NCBI RefSeq assembly: GCF_014204495.1
Contig: NZ_JACHLN010000002.1
Location: 1 to 64,000, forward strand
DNA: 64,000 bases
From: Sphingomonas kyeonggiensis
GTDB lineage: Bacteria > Pseudomonadota > Alphaproteobacteria > Sphingomonadales > Sphingomonadaceae
Reading direction: 5' to 3'
Part shown: positions 7,915-16,801 of the stretch, in pieces
Layout: each line of letters starts with the position of its first letter
Position numbering within the stretch: the first letter of the stretch is position 1
Program-made: the position numbers and the translations under genes
Notes under the pieces: generated by a model
Told to the model about the DNA's origin: nothing
What the model saw: only the letters and a program-made list of their open reading frames with translations
Database searches by the model: none

Positions 7915-10131
7915 ATGATGAAGTTCCGCGTTTCCGTCCATGCGATGTCGGTGGCCCTGGCGATCGCATCGCTGAATGCGGCGCCTTCCGCATCGGCCCA
8001 GCAGCAACAGTCCCAGGCGGTGGCGGGCACCAGCTTCTCGCTCGACGAGCTCTATCGCTACAAGAGCCTCGTCGGTCTCGAGCCGCTGGGATACAGCTGG
8101 GCGGCGGACAGCAGCGCGGTCCTCTTCCTGTGGAACGACGAAGGCTATTCGTTCCGCGACATCTGGTCCTGGTCGCCGAAGACCGGCCAGAAGACCCGCC
8201 TGACCTTCCTCGGCAAGGACTCCAAGCCCGAAGCCGAGGCCAGGGGCATCGCCCAGGCGGTGTTCCTCGCCAACGGCCGCATCGCCTTCACGCTGGGCGG
8301 CCAGCTCCACATCCGCGAGGCCGACGGCACGGTCGTCAAGGCCGAGGCCGACAAGCGCGGCATCCGCAAGCTCACCGTCTCGCCCGACGGCAGCAAGCTC
8401 GCCTTCATTGCCGCCGCACCCACCGGCACGCCCGTCGCGGGCGGCGGCCAGCTCTGGGTCCGCGACACCAAGGCGGGGGAGGGCGCCACCGCCACCCGCC
8501 TTGCGGGCAGCGACGACCCCAAGCTCTATATCGAGGACTTCAAATGGGCCGACAGCGGCAAGGCGATCGCCTTCCAGCAGGCCGACGACCGCGCCATGCC
8601 CGAGCGCGACATCTATTACGACGCCAAGGGCAAGCTCCAGAACAACCGCGTGATCCGCGCCTTCCCGGGCGAAGAGACCAGCAAGACGACCGTGGGTCTC
8701 GTCAGCCTCGCCGGCGGCCAGCCCCGCCTGTTCGAGCGCCCCGATGCCAAGCACGATGTCTGGGGCTATGGCCTGTCGCATGACGGCAAGAAGCTGTTCG
8801 TCAGCAGCGCCGACATGGAGGCCAAGGAACACACCATCTATCTCTACGACGCCGCCACCGGCGCGCGCGAGACCTTCTACCAGCTGCGTGAAGCGAAGCA
8901 TCTCCGCCCCGACTGGGAAGTCGCCTGGGCCCCGGGCGATGACGGCCTGATCATCCTCACCGATCGCGACGGCTGGCTCCAGCTCTATCACCAGAAAAAG
9001 GCCGGCGAGGCCCCGCGCCAGATCACCAGCGGCAAATGGGAAATCGCGTCGTTCGAAGTCGACGACAAGAACAAGCAGCTCTATTTCACCGCCAACAAGT
9101 CCGCCCTGCAGGATCGCCAGCTCTACCGCGTTCCCGTAGCGGGCGGAAAGATCGAGCAGATGAGCGGCCCCGCCGGCGGCACGCACGAGCCGGTCTATTC
9201 CCCCGATTTCAGCCGCATCGCCGACTGGTACAGCAATGACGACCTGCCGCCCGAGCTGTTCGTCATCGATACCGCCAAGCCCGGCAAGGCGGCGCAGGTC
9301 ACCAAATCGCCCCAGCCGGAGTTCTACGGCCAGACCTGGGCGAAGACGCGTTACGTTCAGTTCCCCAGCCATGTCGACGGGATGAACCTGCTGGGTCGCG
9401 TGAGTGTCCCCGCCAATTTCGATCCCGCCAAGAAATACCCGGTCATCGTCGGCTCGGTCTATTCGGACGCGGTCCACAACCAGTGGGGCGGCCGCCGTGC
9501 CCACCCGACCTGGGGGCTCGACCAGTATTTCGTCGCGCAGGGCTATATCGTCCTGACCGTCAACATCCGCGGCTCCTGGGGCCAGGGCCGCGACCACAAC
9601 CAGACGCAGTACGAAAGCTATGGCGAGACCGATATCAACGATCTCGAGAGCGGCGTCCGCTATCTGATCGCCCAGGGCTATGCCGATCCCAGGCGCATCG
9701 GCATCTGGGGCTCGAGCTATGGCGGCCTCATGACGATCATGTCGCTGTCGAAGAAGCCCGGCCTCTATGCCGCGGGCATCGCCGGCGCGCCCGCCACCAA
9801 TGTCTGGCATGCCTTCCCGGCGCAGATGTGGATCATGGGCCCGCCCGAGGGACCCGACATGCCCAGGCGCTACGAAGCGCAGTCGGCGCTCTACCAGGCC
9901 AAGGGGATCAAGGACCCGCTGATGATCATCCACGGCACCCGCGATTCCGTCGTGCTCTATTCGGACACGATGGCGCTGGCCGAGCAGATGATCCAGCGCG
10001 AGCAGATGTTCGAGCTGGTGACGCTGCCGGGCGCCAACCATCCCTGGGACGCCGAGAACATCCCGCAGACCCGCTTCTCGTTCAAGAAGATGGTCGAGTT
10101 CTTCGATCGCAACGTGAAGAACCGGAAATAA
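7915..10131 (+). CDS. secreted S9 prolyl-oligopeptidase/dipeptidyl-peptidase family protein
   Basis: 738 residues: a signal peptide (SASAQQQQ), a WD-like beta-propeller over roughly residues 40-490, and a C-terminal alpha/beta hydrolase. The catalytic triad is visible: S601 in WGSSYGG, D677 in HGTRDSVV and H709 in GANHPW. Length and order match DPP IV/acylaminoacyl-peptidase-type S9 enzymes, which cut short peptides and often tolerate proline. The start is ATG 7915 or 7918; ATG 7894 is a weaker option. The stop lies one base before the ATG of the following DUF885 gene, so the two are tightly co-expressed. It probably trims peptides delivered by the upstream receptor in the periplasm. Confidence 0.93.
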   Translation: MMKFRVSVHAMSVALAIASLNAAPSASAQQQQSQAVAGTSFSLDELYRYKSLVGLEPLGYSWAADSSAVLFLWNDEGYSFRDIWSWSPKTGQKTRLTFLGKDSKPEAEARGIAQAVFLANGRIAFTLGGQLHIREADGTVVKAEADKRGIRKLTVSPDGSKLAFIAAAPTGTPVAGGGQLWVRDTKAGEGATATRLAGSDDPKLYIEDFKWADSGKAIAFQQADDRAMPERDIYYDAKGKLQNNRVIRAFPGEETSKTTVGLVSLAGGQPRLFERPDAKHDVWGYGLSHDGKKLFVSSADMEAKEHTIYLYDAATGARETFYQLREAKHLRPDWEVAWAPGDDGLIILTDRDGWLQLYHQKKAGEAPRQITSGKWEIASFEVDDKNKQLYFTANKSALQDRQLYRVPVAGGKIEQMSGPAGGTHEPVYSPDFSRIADWYSNDDLPPELFVIDTAKPGKAAQVTKSPQPEFYGQTWAKTRYVQFPSHVDGMNLLGRVSVPANFDPAKKYPVIVGSVYSDAVHNQWGGRRAHPTWGLDQYFVAQGYIVLTVNIRGSWGQGRDHNQTQYESYGETDINDLESGVRYLIAQGYADPRRIGIWGSSYGGLMTIMSLSKKPGLYAAGIAGAPATNVWHAFPAQMWIMGPPEGPDMPRRYEAQSALYQAKGIKDPLMIIHGTRDSVVLYSDTMALAEQMIQREQMFELVTLPGANHPWDAENIPQTRFSFKKMVEFFDRNVKNRK

Positions 10132-10132
10132 C

Positions 10133-11806
10133 ATGCTGCGTCGGGGCATCGCGGTTCTGATCGGAGGCGCCACCCTGCTGGTGGCACAAGCGGCGGCTGC
10201 CCAGCCGGCCGTCCAGCAGCTCGGCGCCGATTTCTGGGCATGGCGCGGCACCACCCAACCCGCGAGCAGCGACGATATCCCGCGCATCGTCCGCCCCGCC
10301 GGCTGGCTGCCCGACTGGTCGCCCGCCGCTATCGCAGCCCAGCGCAAGCAGCTCGCCGCGTTCGAGGCGCGCTGGAAGGCGCTGGAGAGCGCCCCGCAAA
10401 GCATCAGCGAGAAGGTCGACTACCGGCTGGTCGGCTCGGCGCTGGCCCGCGTCCACTGGGAAATGGACCATGTCGCCGCCTGGCGCCGCCAGCCGCATTT
10501 CTACACCGCACAGGCGCTCAACCCGGTGTTCGAGCTGCTGCTGCCCAAGCCGCCGGTCTCGCATGCTCGGCTGGACGAAGTGATCCACCTGCTCGGCAAC
10601 GCGCCCGCGATCCTCGCCGCCGGCCGCGCCAACCTGGACGACATGCGCGGGCCGTTCGTCGATGTCGCGCTCAGCCAGATCGCCGAAGTGCCGGAGAGCC
10701 TGCGCGGCATGGCCGCCGGCCTCGCTCCCTATGCCGATGCCGGCCAGAAGAAGCGCCTCAGCGCCGCCGTCGAAAAGGCGATCACCGCCTTCGCCGGCTA
10801 TGCCGAGTTCCTGAAATCGAAGCGCGCCGGCCTGCCCGAGCAGACCGCGGTGGGCCGCGAATCCTATCTCTATTTCCTCGGCAATGTCGGCATCTATCCC
10901 TATTCGCCCGAGCAGCTCGTCGCGATGGGCCGCCAGGAATGGGCGCGCTCGGTGCTGTTCGAAACGCTTGAGCGCAACCGCAATGCCGGGCTCCCCGAGC
11001 TGCCGATCGGCGCCTCGATTGGCGCGGTCACGGCGCAGCTCGATGCCGACGAGCTCAAGGTCCGCCAATTCCTCACCGACAAGAAGCTGCTGACGGTTCC
11101 GGATTGGGTGGGGCATTACAAGGCCCAGCCTTTCCCCGCCTATCTCGCACCGATCGGCTGGCTGGGGCGCACCTTCGATTTCACCAGCATCGACCGGACC
11201 GGGCAGGACGCGACCGTCTATCTCCCCGATCCTTCGCCCAAGCTCGGCTATTTCAACCTCTCGATCGCGCGCGATCCGCGGCCGATCATCGTCCATGAAG
11301 GCGTGCCCGGCCATTTCTTCCAGCTCAGCCTGAGCTGGCGGAACCCCGATCCGCTGCGCCGCCGCTATTATGACAGCGGCGCCAATGAAGGCACCGGCTT
11401 CTATGCCGAGGAGATGATGCTCCAGGCCGGCTTCTGGGCCGATGCGCCCAAGACGCGCGAGATCATCTACAATTTTGCGAGATTGCGTGCCCTTCGGGTC
11501 GAAGTGGACGTGAAGCTGGCGCTAGGTGAATTCACCATCGCCCAGGCCGCCGACTATCTGGAAAAGACGGTCCCGATGGACCCGGCCACCGCGCACGAGG
11601 AAGCGACCTTCTTCGCCGCCGCGCCGGGCCAGGCGATCAGCTACCAGATCGGCAAGATGCAGACGACCGAGTTCCTCGCGGAAGCCCGGATACGCGAAGG
11701 CAAGTCCTTCGATCTCAAGCGCTTCCACGATTATCTCTGGACCAACGGCAATGTGCCGATCGCGCTGCAACGGGAAGAATATCTGTCGATGGCGACGGGC
11801 AAGTAA
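10133..11806 (+). CDS. secreted DUF885 protein, intact HExxPGH
   Basis: 557 residues with a signal peptide ending near AAAAQP. It has the full family signature HEGVPGH (H388, E389, H394) followed by NEGTGFYAEE (E419), which together resemble the ligand set of an HExxH-type metallopeptidase with a downstream Glu. Family function is formally unknown; a metallo-carboxypeptidase-like role in the periplasm is inferred from the motif and from position directly after the S9 peptidase. Translation is probably coupled to that gene (1-bp gap). The next gene begins 5 bp after the stop. Confidence 0.88.
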   Translation: MLRRGIAVLIGGATLLVAQAAAAQPAVQQLGADFWAWRGTTQPASSDDIPRIVRPAGWLPDWSPAAIAAQRKQLAAFEARWKALESAPQSISEKVDYRLVGSALARVHWEMDHVAAWRRQPHFYTAQALNPVFELLLPKPPVSHARLDEVIHLLGNAPAILAAGRANLDDMRGPFVDVALSQIAEVPESLRGMAAGLAPYADAGQKKRLSAAVEKAITAFAGYAEFLKSKRAGLPEQTAVGRESYLYFLGNVGIYPYSPEQLVAMGRQEWARSVLFETLERNRNAGLPELPIGASIGAVTAQLDADELKVRQFLTDKKLLTVPDWVGHYKAQPFPAYLAPIGWLGRTFDFTSIDRTGQDATVYLPDPSPKLGYFNLSIARDPRPIIVHEGVPGHFFQLSLSWRNPDPLRRRYYDSGANEGTGFYAEEMMLQAGFWADAPKTREIIYNFARLRALRVEVDVKLALGEFTIAQAADYLEKTVPMDPATAHEEATFFAAAPGQAISYQIGKMQTTEFLAEARIREGKSFDLKRFHDYLWTNGNVPIALQREEYLSMATGK

Positions 11807-11811
11807 GGGGC

Positions 11812-12300
11812 ATGCTTTCGATGGATCTGGTAAAGTTCACGGAGCCGAAATCGGGGCTGTCGGCGCGCTGCCGGCTGCTGCCCCAGGCGGCGCCACAATC
11901 CTGCGATTTCCTCCGCGATCTCGCCACGCGCCGCGCTTCATTCGAGGCACTGCACGCGATCTGGACCGGCCCGGAAATCTCGATCCCGATGCCCTCGGCA
12001 TCGCTGCCCGAAGGCATGGCCCAGCCGCCGATCCCGGCCGAGAACGCGACTTCCTATCCCGGCGCCGGCGACATTGTGCTCGCGTACCTTGCTCCCGGCA
12101 GCACCCAGGGCCTGCCGCCAGGGCCCTTCTACGACATCGGCATCTTCTACGGTGCCGGTGGCCGGCTGCTGATGCCGTTCGGCTGGATCCAGGCCAATGT
12201 CTGCGCCCGCATCCTCGACGAGGATCTGGAAAAGGCCGTGGCCGATTGCCGCACGATCCGCCGGGGCGGCGCCTGCACCATCACTGTCGAACCGGCCTGA
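11812..12300 (+). CDS. DUF3830-like small protein
   Basis: 162 residues. The pattern AIWTGPEISIP, then ENATSYPGAGDIV, then FYDIGIFYG resembles DUF3830, a cyclophilin-like-fold family of unknown function found beside hydantoin, amide or amino-acid catabolic genes. No signal peptide. AAGGGG overlaps the stop of the preceding gene: ATG 11812 lies very close to it, while ATG 11821 has more natural spacing, so the true start may be 11821 (159 residues). It sits inside the receptor/peptidase operon, 13 bp ahead of the transporter gene. The family match is from memory of conserved patterns and is moderately certain. Confidence 0.7.
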   Translation: MLSMDLVKFTEPKSGLSARCRLLPQAAPQSCDFLRDLATRRASFEALHAIWTGPEISIPMPSASLPEGMAQPPIPAENATSYPGAGDIVLAYLAPGSTQGLPPGPFYDIGIFYGAGGRLLMPFGWIQANVCARILDEDLEKAVADCRTIRRGGACTITVEPA

Positions 12301-12313
12301 GGGGGAGCGGGAT

Positions 12314-13213
12314 ATGACCTATGCCGATCTGATGTCCTTCCTGGGCCACTGGGTGCTTCCCGGCTCGCTGATCGCGATCATGGCCTCGATGGGCCTGTCG
12401 CTCACCGCCGAGGATTTCCGCCAGGTGTTCCGCAACAAGCGCGCGCTGATCTTCGGCGTCTGCTCGATGCTGATCGTCCCGCCCGCGATCGGGCTCACCC
12501 TCGCGCTCACCGTGGCGCCCACGCCGGCGCTGGCAGTCGGCTTCGTGCTGCTCGCCACCACGCCGGGCGGCATGCTCTCCAACCTGTTCACCGACATGGC
12601 GAAGGGCGACCTGGCGCTGTCGATGTCGATGACGCTGCTGCTCAGCATGATCTACATCTTCGCCGTGCCCTTCTATGCGCATTTCGCGCTCGCCCATTTC
12701 ATGGGGCTGGAGGCGGATGTGAAGGTGCCGCTGGCGTCCTTCTTCTGGGACATCTTCTCGATCACCGTGCTGCCCGCCGCCGCCGGCTTCACCCTGCGCG
12801 CGCTGCGCCCGGCCTTCGCGATCGCCTTCAAGAAATACCTCAAGAACATCGCGATGGTCGTGCTGTTCAGCGCCTTCGGCCTGATCCTGTTCGATCAGGT
12901 GCCGGTGCTCCGCGAGAATCTCGGCGCGCTGTTCTGGATCACCGTCGCGCTCAACCTGATCATGGTCTGCGTGGTGATGACGATCGTGCGCTTCGCCGGT
13001 TTCACCCGGCGCGAGAATATCGCGATCGGGATCGAGCATCTGATGCGCCAGGAAGGCACCGCGATCTTCATCGCGGTCAGCATCGTCGGCAACAACCAGA
13101 TGTCGCTGCCGATGATCATGAACACGCCAGTCGCGCTCTGCTTCGTGCTCGCCTTCGTCGCCATCGCCCGCCGCACCGAGCGGGTGGGGAGGGCCGCGCC
13201 CGCCATCGCCTGA
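12314..13213 (+). CDS. bile acid:sodium symporter (BASS) family transporter
   Basis: 299 residues, highly hydrophobic, with about eight to ten membrane-spanning segments, including VCSMLIVPPAIGLTLALTV and AVGFVLLATTPGGMLSNLF. The TTPGGMLSNL segment resembles the conserved unwound helix region of BASS/SBF proteins. The ATG follows GGGGGAGCGGG. Family members move organic anions (bile acids, pantoate, pyruvate, aromatic acids) with sodium. In this operon it is the natural inner-membrane carrier for the acid or amide produced by the periplasmic hydrolases. Substrate not determinable from sequence. Confidence 0.82.
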   Translation: MTYADLMSFLGHWVLPGSLIAIMASMGLSLTAEDFRQVFRNKRALIFGVCSMLIVPPAIGLTLALTVAPTPALAVGFVLLATTPGGMLSNLFTDMAKGDLALSMSMTLLLSMIYIFAVPFYAHFALAHFMGLEADVKVPLASFFWDIFSITVLPAAAGFTLRALRPAFAIAFKKYLKNIAMVVLFSAFGLILFDQVPVLRENLGALFWITVALNLIMVCVVMTIVRFAGFTRRENIAIGIEHLMRQEGTAIFIAVSIVGNNQMSLPMIMNTPVALCFVLAFVAIARRTERVGRAAPAIA

Positions 13214-13380
13214 CCGAGATCAACAGACACCGCCCCTTTGCGGGGCAGAGAGACACCGCTCCCTTGCCGGAGCGAACAGAGAGTTCAGGATTACATGCAA
13301 ACGTCCCGTATCACGGACGTCGCGGGGGAGCTTTTGCCCTTCGCGCCGGCCCCCGGCTTCGCCCCTGGAAAGGCGTGGTG
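13214..13380. other. intergenic gap with two small hairpins
   Basis: A 167-bp space inside the operon. It holds two hairpins in near-direct-repeat context: ACACCGCCCC-TTT-GCGGGG and ACACCGCTCCCTTGCCGGAGCG. No T tract is present, so read-through into the FAD oxidoreductase is expected. No ORF with a ribosome binding site was seen. Confidence 0.45.
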
Positions 13381-14682
13381 ATGGAGCATCAGCCCATTTC
13401 CCGTCGCGAAGGCGATGGGCCGTCGCTGGCGCCGGTCTGGGTCGCCACCGCGGCGCCGGGCCCCGATCTCGCGCCGCTGGCAACCGAGGTCGAGGCGGAG
13501 GTGCTGGTCATCGGCGGCGGCATCGCCGGCATGACGACGGCGCTCCATCTGGCCGAGGCAGGCGTCGACACGGTGCTGCTCGAAGCTGGCCAGCCCGGCG
13601 ACCAGGCGACCGGCTGGAGCGGGGGCCTGATCGCCCCCGACTATATCCGCCACACGCCCGAGACGATCGGCCCGGTGCTCGGCCGGCTGCGCGGCGAGCG
13701 GCTTACCCGGATGATCGGCGGCTCGGCCCGCGCGGTGTTCGACCTGATCGCCCGCCACGGTATCGACTGCGATGCCCGGCAGGACGGTTTCTACACGCCC
13801 GCCCATACCGAGCACCTCGCCCAGAACCAGCGCAGCTACGCCAATCAATGGCAGTCGCGCGGCTATGACGTCAGCTTCGTCGAGGCGCGCGATGCCCGGC
13901 ATCGCTTCGGCGTCGAGCGCTATTGCGGCGCGCTGCGCTTCGGCGAGGGCGGCAGCATCAATCCGCTCGGCTATGTCCGCGGCATCGCCCGTGCCGCGCT
14001 CGGCCAGGGCGCGCGCCTGTTCGCGCAGAGCCCGGTCGAGGCGCTGGCCTTCGAAGGCGGCCGCTGGATCGCCCGCACGCCCGGCGGCGCGGTCTCGGCC
14101 CGGCGCGTCGTGCTGGCGGCCAATGGCGGCAATGCCGCGCTCCACCCCGCGCTCAAGCGCACCGTGCTACCGCTCAACGTCATCCAGTTCGCCACCGCGC
14201 CGCTCAGCGCCAGCCAGCGCGAGACGATCCTGCCCGAAGGCGGCGCCTTCACCGACAAGGTGCCCTATCTCTTCACCGCGCGGCTCGATGCGCAGGGCCA
14301 TCTGATCTCGGCCTTCCCGATGTCGTTCCTCGTCACCGGCGGCAAGGCGCATCTGCGCGAGGCGGAGCGCCGGCTGAAGCAGCATTTCGCCGCGATGCCC
14401 GATCCGCGGATCGACTATATCTGGCACGGCCTCGCTCAGGTGAACTCGTCCTTCCTGCCCGAGCTCTATGACCTCGGCGACGGCGCGCTGGCGATCCAGG
14501 CCGACAATGGCCGCGGCATCGGCATCAACACCCAGCTCGGCATCGAAGTCGCCACCGCGATCGCCACCAACAGCCGCGAGCAGCTCTCGGTCGTGCCGCG
14601 CACGCCGCACCCGATCCGGCTCCACGCCGGCGCGACCTTGCTGCCCAAGCTGCTGATGTCGATGGCCCGGATGTCGAACTAG
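13381..14682 (+). CDS. DadA-type FAD-dependent amino-acid oxidoreductase
   Basis: 433 residues. The Rossmann FAD motif VLVIGGGIAGMTTALHLAEAG is at about residues 41-60. The body follows the glycine-oxidase/D-amino-acid-dehydrogenase (DAO) fold, ending in ADNGRGIGINTQLGIEVA, the usual second FAD contact. The start ATG 13381 follows GGAAAGG. Such enzymes oxidise the C-N bond of D-amino acids, N-methyl amino acids or small imino acids. In this peptide/amide operon it would deaminate or dealkylate a released amino compound. The substrate cannot be fixed from sequence. No signal peptide, so cytoplasmic or membrane-associated. Confidence 0.85.
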   Translation: MEHQPISRREGDGPSLAPVWVATAAPGPDLAPLATEVEAEVLVIGGGIAGMTTALHLAEAGVDTVLLEAGQPGDQATGWSGGLIAPDYIRHTPETIGPVLGRLRGERLTRMIGGSARAVFDLIARHGIDCDARQDGFYTPAHTEHLAQNQRSYANQWQSRGYDVSFVEARDARHRFGVERYCGALRFGEGGSINPLGYVRGIARAALGQGARLFAQSPVEALAFEGGRWIARTPGGAVSARRVVLAANGGNAALHPALKRTVLPLNVIQFATAPLSASQRETILPEGGAFTDKVPYLFTARLDAQGHLISAFPMSFLVTGGKAHLREAERRLKQHFAAMPDPRIDYIWHGLAQVNSSFLPELYDLGDGALAIQADNGRGIGINTQLGIEVATAIATNSREQLSVVPRTPHPIRLHAGATLLPKLLMSMARMSN

Positions 14683-14696
14683 GGCGTGTCGCCCTT

Positions 14697-14832
14697 CAAA
14701 TCCTCTCCCGGAGGGAGAGGGGGATCGCCGCCGAAGGCGGTGGTGGAGAGGGAACGCCACAAGCGATCCCGCTCGTGGCAAGCCCCCTCCACCAGCCTGC
14801 GGCTGGTCCCCCTCCCCCTCCGGGGGAGGATT
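14697..14832. repeat. purine/pyrimidine inverted-repeat element
   Basis: Left side CCTCTCCCGGAGGGAGAGG and right side CCCCCTCCCCCTCCGGGGGAGG bracket GCCGCCGAAGGCGGTGG and CCACCAGCCTGCGGCTGGT hairpins. It fills most of the 188-bp gap between the FAD oxidoreductase and the third DUF885 gene. This is the kind of dispersed non-coding palindromic element common between sphingomonad genes. Confidence 0.6.
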
Positions 14833-14870
14833 GGTGTCGAGAACCGGCCGGCCCTCAAGGGAGAATGCAC

Positions 14871-16592
14871 ATGATCCGCACCCTGCGTCTGTTGCTCCTG
14901 CCGCTCGGCGGCGCGCTGCTGCTCGGGGCGGCGTCGCCCGGTTCTCCCGATCTCGATGCGCTGATCGCCCGGTACGAGGCGTTCACCGAGCGCTTCCCGA
15001 TGGAGGCGGGGCGCTCCGATCCCTCGCATTCGCCCGAGGGTTGGCCGGACGAGACGCCCGCCGCCATGGCCGCGCGCAAGGCGGAGCTGCTGGCGATCGA
15101 TAAGGCGCTCGCCGCGCTGCCGGGGGATGTGCGCGCTTCGGAGGATGGAAGGAACCGGGATTTCCTCCGCCAGATCATCGCCTGGCGCGTGCAGGGCATT
15201 GATTTCGACGAGCGCCGCTTCGCGTTCGTCGCGCATGAGGGCTTTTACAACACGCCCTACTATACCGCTCGAGGCGTCGAAGTGCGCAGTGAGGCCGATG
15301 GCCGGGCCTGGATCGCCCGGCTGCGCGGGGTGCCCGGCTATTTCGCGCAGCAGCGCGCCAATCTCGAACGCGGCATCGCCACGGGCTGGACCCAGCCGGT
15401 GCGGGTGGTCGACGTCGCCGTTTCGGTGCTCCGCAAGCAGGTCGAGCGGCCGGTCGCCGAGGATCCGCTGCTTGCGCCTCTGGACGGAAGAGACGCACTG
15501 GTCGCCGAAGCGCGCACTGTGCTGGAGCGCGAGATCCGCCCGGCGCAGCGCGCAATGCTGGCCTATATCGACGGCCGCTACCGCGCGCATGCCCGCAAGG
15601 GGCTCGGCATTGCGAACATCCGCGGCGGAAGGGACTATTACAGCTATCTTCTGCGCTACTACACGACCACGGACCTCACCGCCGAACAGGTCCATGCCCT
15701 CGGCCTCTCGGAGGTAAAGCGCATCCGGGGCGAGATGGACCGGGTCATCGCCGAATCCGGCTTCCAGGGCGGCTTTTCGGCCTGGTTGCATCACCTTCGC
15801 ACCGATCCGCGTTTCTATGCGACCAGTCGCGAGCAGCTGATCGAGAAGTACAGTGCCGCCGCCAAGCGCATCGACGGTGTCCTCCCCAAATGGTTCGGCA
15901 CCCTGCCGCGCCAGCCCTTCACCGTCGAACCCGTGCCCTTGGACCTGGAGGAGGGCTACACCACCGCCCGCTCCGGCGGCGGTGACTTCTCCAGGGGCTT
16001 TCCCGGCCGCTTCATCGTCAACACCTCGCACCTCGACCAGCGCCCCCTCTACGAGGTGCCCGCGCTCACCCTGCACGAGGCGGCGCCGGGCCATCACACC
16101 CATGCCGCGATCGCCCAGGAACACCCCGAATGGCCGAGCTTCCGCCGCCAGCGCGACCTGCTCGCCTTCCGCGAGGGCTGGGCGCTCTATGCCGAGCGGC
16201 TGGGGCACGAGATGGGGGTGTACCGCGATCCCTATGAGAAGTTCGGCAGCCTTTCCAACGAGATGTGGCGCGCCTGCCGGATGGTGGTGGACACCGGAAT
16301 CCATGTGATGGGCTGGAGCTGGGAACAGGCCCGCGCCTGCTTCACCGAGAATACCGCGCTGGCCGACATCAACATCGACACCGAGCTCGCCCGCTATATC
16401 GGCGCGCCGGGCGGGGCGGTGGCGTACAAGGTCGGCGAGCTCAAGATCCTGGAGTTGCGCCACCGCGCCGAAAAGGCCCTGGGCGACCGCTTCGACATCC
16501 GCGCCTTCCACGACCTGATCCTGGCCCAGGGCCAGCTGCCGATGACGCTGCTGGAGGCGGTGGTAAACGACTGGATCGCCAAGCAGAAATAG
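14871..16592 (+). CDS. secreted DUF885 protein, intact HExxPGH
   Basis: 573 residues with an N-terminal hydrophobic signal (RLLLLPLGGALLLGA) and a GAASPG region that may be a signal-peptidase site. The site motif is complete: HEAAPGH (H402, E403, H408), then REGWALYAERLGHEMG. It is closer to the classical DUF885 form than the 557-residue paralogue upstream. ATG 14871 has GGGAG at 8-nt spacing and is preferred over ATG 14865. It is the last gene of the rightward operon and converges on iorB. Metallopeptidase activity is inferred from the motif only. Confidence 0.87.
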   Translation: MIRTLRLLLLPLGGALLLGAASPGSPDLDALIARYEAFTERFPMEAGRSDPSHSPEGWPDETPAAMAARKAELLAIDKALAALPGDVRASEDGRNRDFLRQIIAWRVQGIDFDERRFAFVAHEGFYNTPYYTARGVEVRSEADGRAWIARLRGVPGYFAQQRANLERGIATGWTQPVRVVDVAVSVLRKQVERPVAEDPLLAPLDGRDALVAEARTVLEREIRPAQRAMLAYIDGRYRAHARKGLGIANIRGGRDYYSYLLRYYTTTDLTAEQVHALGLSEVKRIRGEMDRVIAESGFQGGFSAWLHHLRTDPRFYATSREQLIEKYSAAAKRIDGVLPKWFGTLPRQPFTVEPVPLDLEEGYTTARSGGGDFSRGFPGRFIVNTSHLDQRPLYEVPALTLHEAAPGHHTHAAIAQEHPEWPSFRRQRDLLAFREGWALYAERLGHEMGVYRDPYEKFGSLSNEMWRACRMVVDTGIHVMGWSWEQARACFTENTALADINIDTELARYIGAPGGAVAYKVGELKILELRHRAEKALGDRFDIRAFHDLILAQGQLPMTLLEAVVNDWIAKQK

Positions 16593-16603
16593 CCGCCGAA
16601 ATT

Positions 16604-16760
16604 CCCCTCCCTCCCTGCAAGGGAGGGGTTAGGGGTGGGTTAGAAAAGATCGGGCTCGATGCCCGGTCTTTTCTGTTCAAGGCCAACGGCTCGTTGGGCT
16701 CCCCCGGCCTTCGCCGGGGTCGCAACCCACCCCCGACCCCTCCCTTGCAGGGAGGGGAGT
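16604..16760. repeat. inverted-repeat element between convergent genes
   Basis: Left arm CCCTGCAAGGGAGGGGTTA-GGGGTGGGTT and right arm AACCCACCCC-CGACCCCTCCCTTGCAGGG are near-perfect inverted copies about 35 bp long, separated by about 85 bp that include GGGCTCCCCCGGCCTTCGCCGGGGTC. It lies between the convergent third DUF885 gene and iorB, where it could end both transcripts. Confidence 0.7.
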
Positions 16761-16801
16761 AAGGAAGCGTTCGACTGAATGCCGAACTGAGGATAGCCAA
16801 C

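Noticed and set aside
4803..8030. A 1,075-codon minus-strand frame opposite the TonB receptor
   Set aside because: Its translation is compositionally biased (Asp, Arg, Ala, Val) and has no family pattern, whereas the plus-strand frame is an unmistakable TonB receptor.
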